NCBI GenBank assembly: GCA_964019135.1
Contig: OZ025257.1
Span: forward strand, 22,304,352-22,368,351
Direction of reading: 5' to 3'
Origin: Arenicola marina
Lineage: Eukaryota; Annelida; Polychaeta; Arenicolidae
Length of the DNA stretch: 64,000 nt
The notes beneath the pieces were generated by a model. That model was not told the origin of the DNA, did not search any database, and saw only the letters and a list, made by a program, of their open reading frames with translations. Each line of letters begins with the position of its first letter. The first letter of the stretch is position 1. The position numbers and the translations under genes are program-made. Below, piece after piece: positions 55,650-64,000 of this stretch.

Positions 55650-56195
55650 TAAAATGCTGGTCGATACTAAAGGTCACATATGATGTTAGGCGATACCAAA
55701 GGTCACATATGATGTTGGGCGATACCAAAGGTCATATATGATGTTGGGCGATACCAAAGGTCATATATGATGTTGGGCGATACCAAAGGTCACATATGAT
55801 GACGGGTGATACTAAAGTTTACATATGATGCTGGGTGATACTAAAAGTCAAATATGATGCTGGGCGATACTAAAGGTCACATATGATGCTGGGTGATACT
55901 AAAAAGTCACATGATGCTGGGCGACACTAAAGGTCACAAATGATGCTGGGTGATACTAAAAGTCAAACATGATGCTGGGCGATACGACAGGTCACATAAG
56001 ATGCTGGGTGATACTAAAGTTCCCATATGATGCTGGGCGATACCAAAGGTCACATATGATGCTGGGTGATTCAAAAGGTCACATATGATGCTGGGCGATA
56101 TTAAAGGCCACTAAAGGTCACATATCATGGCGGGTGATACTAAAGGTCGCATATCAAGCCAGGCGATGATGAAATTGACCTATCATGCTGGGCGA
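55650..56195 (+). repeat. 29-bp minisatellite, about 18 copies
   Basis: Unit GGTCACATATGATGCTGGGC plus GATACTAAA with substitutions and small indels. Neither strand is coding. Confidence 0.9.
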
Positions 56196-56221
56196 TAATT
56201 GAGAACACATAACACGAGAAA

Positions 56222-56415
56222 GGGGAGTGCTTCACAGCAAACATCAGGTCCAAAGTGGAATCACCGCGGCTGGTGATTCAACTGGGTTTGAACCTCAAGC
56301 GACCGGTGCGTGGTTCGAATCCCACCTGTGCAAATGTATATGTTTGTGCTGGATAAAGATCCTCAAAAATCGTAAAGTAGGGGGTTACTCCCGAAGACAC
56401 GGCTCATCGCAATAT
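56222..56415 (+). mobile_element. tRNA-derived SINE, family A, diverged copy 5
   Basis: Box B GGTTCGAATCC, then TGCTGGATAAAGATCCTCA, GTAGGGGGTTACTCCCGAAG and ACACGGCTC align with the family A body; the head is eroded. Confidence 0.65.
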
Positions 56416-56514
56416 GAACTACATAGGTCAAGGTCCAACTTAAATCCATCTATCAATCGATCCATGTAGACAAGCCGAGGATAAGCCCGAGTTAACGACA
56501 CATCCAATATCTAG

Positions 56515-56600
56515 TGTCAAAATTCTCAGTGTCGAATGTCGTTTTTTCGCGACGTTCCGTATCGCTGTTTGGCTAAATTCAGTGTCGTCCTTTGCCAAAA
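56515..56600 (+). repeat. Dispersed GTCG-motif repeat, copy 3 (partial)
   Basis: CTCAGTGTCGAATGTCGTTT and CGCTGTTTGGCTAAATTCAG match the copies at 39270 and 42240. Confidence 0.6.
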
Positions 56601-57470
56601 TGCCACTATATATCTGTGTTGTAGCTTCTTGGTTCACCTAAACATCCTGGTGGTAAATACATCGATCTTGGGCCAGTGTGATCGCCGGGTGGCCACTGGT
56701 AGTCTACGCCAACTGTTTATTTTCAGCTCTGCTTCACGGACAGTCTTTATTTTTAGCCCTTAGTTTGATCCTGACCAAGGGTCGGTCGATGCATACATAG
56801 GAGGTGCGTCAGCCAGCCAGACAGACAGCCGCACTGGTCTAGGGAATCTAATAGCGGTTTTCGCCGCCGAGTGTCACTACTGTATATGGGTCTGTTGATA
56901 TGTGAGGTCATTGCGACTTCCCGGGTAGATTATGTGCTGAAAGCGGTAACAAAACCCGGTTCGCGGGGCTATCGACTCGACAATACATTACGGGGGTTCC
57001 CTCAGAACCAATTTACGATGCCGATGCCTCCCGTCGCGTGCGTCCGTTAGCTGAGACGGACGGGTTGCACAATCATGTCAGCTGGCGACTCAGCCTAAAC
57101 AGCATTGCTTCGTCGATTTCCATTTCCGGCACGCGATCAATCAGTCCATGCGTCCCTCGGTCGGCGCGCACCTACGCAGGCAGGAAACATAATGTGCTAC
57201 TCATCAAGGCAGCTAGCCAATCAGTACGACCCGTACGACTCACGCGCCTATACATTAAACGTGTACTTCTCGATCTTTGTGATAAAGTGATGTTCGTAGT
57301 TAACTTTTTATTGATCTTCTTGTTGCTATTCCTGCGCTAGCGATCTGGTTGGTCATAATGGGAATCCCGAGAGCGGGATGATAAAAGTTATCATGTTGCA
57401 TTTGTATTTGTATAATATTTGGTTCCGCCTCAAATAAATGATGTCTAATCTGAATTCATACACTACTCGA
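56601..57470. other. Intergenic; nothing recognised
   Basis: No repeats or coding sequence identified in about 870 bp. Confidence 0.35.
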
Positions 57471-58226
57471 AGTCGGTCCATATCCAAAATCACGTGTCGG
57501 CGGTCCATATATAAACCACATGTCGGCGTTCCATATATAAACCACGTGTAGGCGGTCCATATATAAACCACATTTTGGCGGTCCCGATATAAACCACGTG
57601 TCGACGGTCCATATATAAACCACATGTCGGCGGTCCATATATAAACCACGTGTCGGCGGTCCATATATAAACCACATGTCGGCCGTCCGTATATAAACCG
57701 CATGTCGGCGGTCCATATATAAACCACATGTCGGCGGTCCATATATAAACCACATATCGGCGGTCCATATATAGACCACATGTCGGCGGTCCATATATAA
57801 ACCACATGTCGGCGGTCCATATATAAACCACGTGTCAGCGGTCCATATATAAACCACGTGTCGGCGGTCCATATATAAACCACATGTCGGCGGTCTATAT
57901 ATAAACCACATGTCGGCGGTCCATATACAAACCACATGTCTGGGGTCCATATATAAACCACATGTCGGCGGTCCATATATAAACCACATGTCGGCGGTCC
58001 ATATATAAACCACATGTCGGCGGTCCATATATAAGCCACGTGTCGGCGGTCCATATATAAACCACATGTCGGCGGTCCATATATAAACCACATGTCGGCG
58101 GTCCATATATAAACCACGTGTCGGCGGTCCATATATAAACCACGTGTCGGCGGTCCATATATAAACCACATGTCGGCGGTCCATATATAAACCGCGTGTC
58201 GGCGGTCCATATATAAACCACATGTC
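57471..58226 (-). repeat. 26-bp minisatellite, about 29 copies
   Basis: Unit GGCGGTCCATATATAAACCA plus CATGTC. The period is 26, so three units make 78 bp, and no frame of the minus strand contains a stop; this creates ORFs of up to 285 codons in all three frames. At least nine units have CACGTG instead of CACATG. Confidence 0.95.
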
Positions 58227-60291
58227 TTTAGTTGGAATGTGACTCCAATTAAAGTCTAATTAAATCATTAAATCCTCGACGGGGAAAACACTGTTTTATA
58301 GTTGCGCAGTTTTGCATTTGCGAGTTTTTCATTGACCCTGTCCGTGTTATGGGATCTGTAGGCCGCCAACTTAACATTTACTTGCTGACGGTCAATAAAC
58401 ATGCCAATGTACATGCCAATACCAACCTATTTGCTACGTAAGCAATGTAAAAGTTTGTTTGTATCGAACCCAAACTACTGTTGATCTATGTCCCCATTCT
58501 GTAGAACATAGGCCATTGTATGCGAGCCGTTTCAGTTGTAGAATGCAGCTGTGGCCTTTACTAAAGTACTTGTTTTCATTTCCGTCAATATATGCATGGC
58601 GCAGGGACGGAAATTTAGGGACGCATGGGCAGTTCGCAATGGCTTCACGTTACGCGCGTGTGGGTTTACAGAAACCCAGCTGCCGCCTGCACAGTAACCC
58701 CCCCGTGCCTGTTGCCACTCAAAAAACTAACCTATGAGCTATAACGTTCCATGTAAATATTGACCATACACACCGCCAATACGTTTATCGTTTCGCCATT
58801 CTTCACTTTCATGGTTTTATGACAATCTGCTCAATCATATTATTTGATATCCTCAGGGTTTTATTAATCTATTAATCGATTCCACAAAGACTGCATTCAT
58901 GGCTTTATTCATATCACATGTATTGATTTTCAGGGTTTTAATATTGACTCTTGACTTATTTAGAATAACCTTAAGCCAATATGGCACGATATAGCCTTCC
59001 AGGCTGAAAGTGCCGTTAAGCCTCAATCAAATCAAATCAAACCGCCAATACGTTTACGTTTCGGTGTTTCACTCTCGCGTGGCGCGCAAATGAGCGATTG
59101 CAGTCGGTGTTCAGTCGACAGCCGTAAGGGTGGAAGCGACGGCGTTCTTTTTAAAGGGAAATGCCGGGCCCATATCATTTACGTTTCCAGTTGAACTATA
59201 GGGCATTGACTAAATAGTACACAAAATTTAATTTGTTTAACATACATTTGTTAAGTTCCAAGCCCTTTTGCGCGCTGATGACGTCACCGGCGATGAAGCG
59301 CCCAGTAGGTTTAGACGACTACTACCACCGGAAGCTATAATATCGAAGCGCTTTAATTACCTAATAGACCGTTCCAGATACCCCAGGCGACATCTATCGT
59401 CAAAAATAGACACTGGTTGTTACGGATTAAAAAAACAGATTCTCGCATGCGTTTACCATGCATGCCTATGGAGTTGATTCAGGTGCCCAGCTTCCAGGTG
59501 ATTCAGGTGCCCAGCTTCAAGGTTTCTTTTGTCAGGGGTAGGTTGGTTCTGTGGCAATGTTACTCACAGAACAAAAAAACAAGCTGTCTCTATAAAATTT
59601 CCTGTAAGTATTACATTAAATAATGGAAGCACAGCTTATATTTCACTAGTGTAAGAATAGTTTAGCAGTCCTATCTGTTAGACTTCTCGTTCGACATTCC
59701 TGGTTGCTACGCAACAAGGCTCGAGCCACTCGAATTTACATGGACAAGAAATGACAGCGACAGTCCACATCATCGCTTTATATCAAGTTATAATCGGCAG
59801 ACATCGGGTACCAAGTTATGTATTCTGTACAATATATATTCTTCAATCAGATTTCTAATATATCTAGATAAAATAGACGCCAGAACGATCATTATTGCCG
59901 CACTGAAGAACATCAGGAAACCGGGAATATGGCCACTGTCCTGCTACGCACAGCATAGTGACGGTCTTTCCATTCGCCGGTTGGCATTTATATCTATTCA
60001 GCTGTTTTCTCGGCTTTTATGCCTCCATCTCGTTCTTGAAATGATATTATTTGATAGTCAAGATATTTATCTGTACTAAGTGAGCTTTTCTTTTAAGAAA
60101 ACACCCTGTTAACCTATGATAAACTGTTGAAAATTATGCAGCTGTAAGTCAGTACTCGCCTTTTACATGCTGTGCAGCGCAGAGCGAGCTAGCGTTTACC
60201 CGAAACACGCGCCTGCCAGAATTTCCCCGGGAACGGTCTATTAAATCGCGTTAGAGTTTTTACGGTTATGGTATTTCTGAATGTTTACAAT
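58227..60291. other. Intergenic up to the 60.3-kb exon
   Basis: Holds an (AATCA)n tail (58978-59042), a duplicated ATTCAGGTGCCCAGCTTC (59476, 59500) and no recognisable gene. The promoter of the gene starting at 60292 should be at the right end. Confidence 0.4.
58978..59042 (+). repeat. (AATCA)n tail with conserved flank, copy 2
   Basis: ATATGGCACGATATAGCCTT and GGCTGAAAGTGCCGTTAAGC, then AATCA units; the same as 50427-50503. Confidence 0.75.
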
Positions 60292-60366
60292 ATGGCGGAG
60301 CAAGGCGAGTCGGACGAAGAAGAATTTACACCCACTGATGATGTCATCGGGTACCAGTTTGAACCC
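60292..60366 (+). CDS. First coding exon of a gene with an acidic N-terminus
   Basis: ATG in ACAATATGGCGGAGC, a YY1-like start-site context, opens MAEQGESDEEEFTPTDDVIG then YQFEP, ending CCC/GTAAGT, a consensus donor. 25 codons, phase 0. The acidic stretch followed by YQFEP resembles the N-termini of animal proteins carrying the P2X7-receptor-type C-terminal cysteine domain, but that domain is not found in the window, so the family is only a suggestion. Downstream exons may lie after 64000. Confidence 0.55.
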
Positions 60367-60533
60367 GTAAGTTCGTTGACACATCGCGTGGTCAGTGAAG
60401 CCGTGTTGCATTAGAAGGGGGGGAGGGGGGGGGGTGGAGTCGGGGGTCAGTCGTCATCGTTGGCATGGTGTCTAATTTTGATTTGTGGTTCAGGAAGCGA
60501 CAGTCGATGGTGTAACTTGATACAGCTGCAGTC

Positions 60534-60971
60534 TTAGAAACTTAGAAACGGTGAGTATAGGGATGGTGGGGAGGGTTTGAGGGAGGGGAGGTGCGTGACG
60601 CTAGCAGCCGGGTCGACAGGCGGGCCATGTGCATACTGTGCAGCAGGGGGTGGAGGCAGGGGATGGCGACGGCAAAATATGGTTGAAACAGCTTCAGGCT
60701 TCAGTTTTAGCTTTATAGGTTCGTTTAGTCCTCCGCCTTCGCACTTAGCATACAGATCTTCCTCAAAGCAATTCTTCTCAAAGTGGTCGGAACATACTGT
60801 TGAATGTTTGGTAGGTTTAAAACTCACACGAGCAATCTTGTGTAGCCATTGCCGCAAAAGCTGTTCATCGCCTAGTGGATAGCGGAAGAAAGATATCCTT
60901 GACTTGTCACAGCCAATGAACAGTACATCATTTTGTTTTAATTGCGTCGATGGTTCAAATTTGTAAGTCAA
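60534..60971 (-). pseudogene. THAP-domain fragment
   Basis: Minus-strand frame with GCDKSRISFFRYPLGDEQLL, then KPTKHSTVCSDHFEKNCFEE and KLKPEAVSTIF: the THAP (C2CH) DNA-binding domain with its Trp, the Cys-x2-His pair and the AVPTIF-like end. The first zinc Cys (five residues before the GC Cys) is Val here. An intron acceptor just before SRISFF (AAG at about 60894) could supply it from an upstream exon. After the domain the frame is proline-rich without similarity. It may be a THAP gene exon or a transposon-derived relic. Confidence 0.6.
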
Positions 60972-63207
60972 ATTCGCTTGTCATTCATGAGAGGTGTTAA
61001 GCTGACAGCTTGTTCCAAACACGCACCGCTTCTCGCAGGTAAACGCATTTGTGGTTCAGCGGAGGGGTGTCGTCGGCAACGTCAACGCCTTGCGTGTGAT
61101 TGGCTAACTCTGGTCACGTGTTCAGAACATGTCGACACCCAAAATCAGTGTTTTATACTGTTGATGTGCGATTTTCTCGATGATGGTTTCTTTTTGAATA
61201 AGACGATTAACGGCAAATAGATTTTATACCAACAGAGCTTTTGCATCACATTGCAGCCCCCCGGTATTTTCTTTTAAGGAGGCAATCACAATAAAAAAAA
61301 CACAGGAAAGAATACAACTAGAACAAAGACTTTAAACTGTTTTTTTAATATCTGTTTTTGTATATTTATTTTACTTCTTTCTTTAAACAAACACAATAAA
61401 CAGGTAAGAGAGTTTCTTCATGACTTACCCTCTGACGGATTAGGACACATGATGAAATAACCATTTGCAGAAAAACACCTTCTGGAAATGGTTATTTCAT
61501 TAATTTTTTACTTCATTATTTCATTTACATTTATGAACATTCTGAAGAAAAAAAAATTCACAAAGAATAAGTTCCTCAATAAACAGCTTTAAAGTTAGGT
61601 TCTGACCACTAATCAGGATCTGGCCTTGTCAACAATATTTATAAATGTAGTGGTGAACTACGGTTACACCTGAATAAATGAAATTACTTTGGTTTCCACC
61701 TTCCTCTGGCATTTACTTCGGATTTGAATGAGAGTTGGAATGCGGAGGATTGGGGGGGGGGGGGGGTATTTTGGCGACCTAAACGTGCCGCGACGTTAGC
61801 AGTAGTTAGTGCAGTCTGGTAATGCTTCCTTGTGAGGAAAATGTGTATATGAAAATTCATTTGCTGAATTTATAAACATCCCACCATCGTCCATTGTCTC
61901 TCTTTCTATAGTACAGTCAATCTTATGTTTTGTCTCTTATCAATACAATCAGTCGCAGATATAAACAGACATGTATGTTTCAAACAGCGCTGGTGGTCGA
62001 GCGTTACTGATTTGTGCAGCATCGTGCACTGGGTGAACTGGCCACTGCCACAACAGACGACCGAAAAATGTTCCACCTACATTCGACGCATTCCTTTCAT
62101 TTTCCCGGTCTAAAGACAGTCAATACAATATATAAGCAAATGTGGCGACGGTTGAGTGCGCCGTGCTTGGTCAACCCAAGCGGCCGGTGCGAGGTTGGAA
62201 TCCCACGTACATGTGCAGATGTCCGTGTCTGTGCAGGGTAATGATCCCATATCAGGCTTCGCCAACAGTAGACGACTAAATAATTTCCTATGCAAATGAA
62301 AGACAGTGCCCGTTTCTATGTCTTTACATGTGCACCTTATCAATTATGTACGGTGCACCTGGCGCCTGCGGTCGAGATACAAGCCTGGGCAATGAAACAC
62401 ACGCAATTATACGCCAGCTTGGAACAAGCGTGACTGGCGCAAAGAGTTCTGGGAAAGATTTTGGTGTTATCTTGATTTTTTCTATGGAGATAAATACCGT
62501 ATTTTCAGGGTATTGGCAAGGCATGTATAAAATTGATGAGCAAGTCTAACATTCCTTTTACGTAATTTGCCATAGATGACAATATTGCATGTTAAGTGTC
62601 TACAAAATACGTTGTCATGCGATGACGCCATCTTAACATCTCGTAAAGACGAAAATAGTACCCAGAATGCGTTGCACATGCAGTGGCGCCTCACAGTGGA
62701 ATAATCTGAACTATGATTTGCGAGGTCGTCCATGGAGCCGGTTTTGCCCATGGTTGCACAGACGTGGCTTCTACGACTCCCCATGACATTGTCAACTTCT
62801 CTCATCCGAAGTGAACCGATCGGTTCCGATTGAACCCCAACATGTGTAGAGATTCTGGTCTAGCCCTGTAACCAAATAATTTCCAGCCATACAAGTTCTT
62901 TGCTTCAGCGTCGAAATGAAGGACGCTTCAAGTGTTTTATAACCCCATATCTCTGTGAAGTGGCACACGCCTGCACCTATTACAAAAATCAAATCCGACC
63001 GATTTCCCAGCGCGCTTCCGTCTAACCGAACTTCTTTTGTAGGTGTCCCTGAAATATATTGCGAAGGAGGATGTCACAGCCAATAATGGAAGGGAAGCCC
63101 CATCTCAACATTCAGTGCCTGCGCCATTGCCCGGGAAGCCGTAGCAAATGGTGGCCGCGTATTTGCGTCGCATGCATTGTACATCCGGTGCAGGGCGATC
63201 TAATTAC
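60972..63207. other. Intergenic or intronic; no exon recognised
   Basis: Contains a poly-G run (61752-61766) and a diverged SINE (62145-62270). If the 60292 exon is real this is probably its first intron. Confidence 0.35.
62145..62270 (+). mobile_element. tRNA-derived SINE, family A, diverged copy 6
   Basis: GCGGCCGGTGCGAGGTTGGA with a damaged box B, then GTCTGTGCAGGGTAATGATC and CCATATCAGGCTTCG, aligning to the family A body. Confidence 0.55.
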
Positions 63208-63345
63208 ATTCTCTGCCTTCGACTCACCCCGCTAGGGGGCTGCATCATATCTCTGTTGTCAACTACTTCATCAATGCATTCGCACACTCGCCCCCCCCCC
63301 CACCCCCCACCCCCTCTCTCTCTCCAGGGCGGCGCTGCGCAAATT
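63208..63345 (+). repeat. Dispersed repeat, uninterrupted copy
   Basis: CTCTGCCTTCGACTCACCCC, GCATCATATCTCTGTTGTCA and GGCGGCGCTGCGCAAATTGA match 42645-42985 without the insertion found there. A poly-C stretch (63292-63315) has expanded within it. Confidence 0.8.
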
Positions 63346-64000
63346 GATAGAAACAAATCGTCCGAGAATTTCTACGAATTAATGCAGGCGACCCAGCCTA
63401 TGCCTACTAACAAACCCGGGGGGAGGGGGGGGGCACTATATTGTAACAGTGGTGGGGGGTGTGCCGCCCGGGTCATGTATGGAACCCCCGGTGGCAATTT
63501 TGTTCAGAGCGCCCCCCCCTCAGCCCCCCCCCACCAACCCCCCCGGCCGCAAGTTTCAATGGGCCCCTCTATTTTCAAATTCCTGCATCCGCCCCTGAAG
63601 CAAGACTCGTAGCCTGTTGATGCTTTGTTCTAGAAAATGATGCTTTTGCCAAACAGTAAAACTGATGTGATTGTTTTCCGTCCAGAGCTCCACATAATGT
63701 GAGCTTGGTCTAACAAAAGCTAACCCCCAGAACGGACTCAGAACAGGTGGCCGCAGGTGGCTGTGGAGGGGCAAAATGTGTTGTGGCGTGGTGTGGGGTC
63801 GTGTGAGGTGAGGTGGTATTCAGTCACCTACAGACGGTCACAACAGTGGGGTGACGGTATTTGTCGCCTGCTGAGTATAAAACTGCGACCCGTGGGTCTG
63901 CAACATGAGGCCCAGACAGCTGTCTAGCCGGAGATGACAGCTGCGCAGCCGAGGGCAACAAAAGGCCATTGGATAAACCCGGACAACATAAAAAGCACCA
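63346..64000. other. G-run element debris, no gene
   Basis: Poly-G and poly-C tracts (63418-63432, 63510-63545) then AATTCCTGCATCCGCCCCTG at 63581, a CAGGGGCGGAT-type transposon end. The last 400 bp have no recognisable feature. Confidence 0.45.

Noticed and set aside
57353..58223. Long minus-strand ORFs (285, 255 and 113 codons) as a tandem-repeat protein
   Set aside because: All three frames are open because the 26-bp unit has no stop in any frame. No start context, splice signals or conserved domain.
55650..58226. CRISPR array
   Set aside because: Repeats are contiguous without unique spacers and the DNA is animal; these are minisatellites.

Overview
This is animal (metazoan) nuclear DNA: genes are split into short exons with GT-AG introns, exons are sparse, and the rest is packed with retrotransposon remains, tRNA-derived SINEs, inverted-repeat elements and minisatellites. 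A 200-N scaffold gap marks it as a draft assembly. Protein matches and a Mag/SURL-like Ty3/gypsy element suggest a marine invertebrate (for example a non-vertebrate deuterostome or a lophotrochozoan), but the species cannot be fixed from the sequence.

Region 1 (1-26.5 kb) is the gene-bearing part. On the minus strand are the first two coding exons of a peroxisomal acyl-CoA thioesterase gene (ACOT8-like: exon 1 at 7786-7883, exon 2 at 176-315). Their 7.5-kb intron hosts a damaged Ty3/gypsy element (986-5430, 5-bp target duplication) and a small Pogo/Tigger-type element (5604-6350). Divergently, on the plus strand, is an SS18/CREST homologue (9243-20963). Its SNH domain is in exons 1-3 and it has a long Q/G/P/Y/M-rich tail. 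The tail exons carry several single-base frame breaks in low-complexity sequence, which look like consensus errors, and one exon contains the gap. Next come the last exon of an unidentified plus-strand gene (24121-24326) and, convergent to it, a complete six-exon CNEP1R1 gene on the minus strand (24450-26531).

Region 2 (26.5-60 kb) holds no gene I can support. It contains two copies of a foldback element flanking telomere-like DNA, two decayed non-LTR retrotransposons, several SINE families, G-run elements, and a composite inverted-repeat element with internal tandem repeats at 42.7 kb. It also has a duplicated block (45.2-48.7 and 49.7-52.3 kb) carrying a 63-bp minisatellite, and 29-bp and 26-bp minisatellites at 55.7 and 57.5 kb.

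Region 3 (60-64 kb) has a clear first coding exon on the plus strand (60292-60366) and an antisense THAP-domain fragment lacking one zinc ligand (60534-60971).

Functionally, the genes are ordinary housekeeping ones: peroxisomal lipid metabolism, a BAF-complex subunit and a nuclear-envelope lipin-phosphatase subunit. I found no operon-like or defence-like system. The most unusual material is in the repeats.
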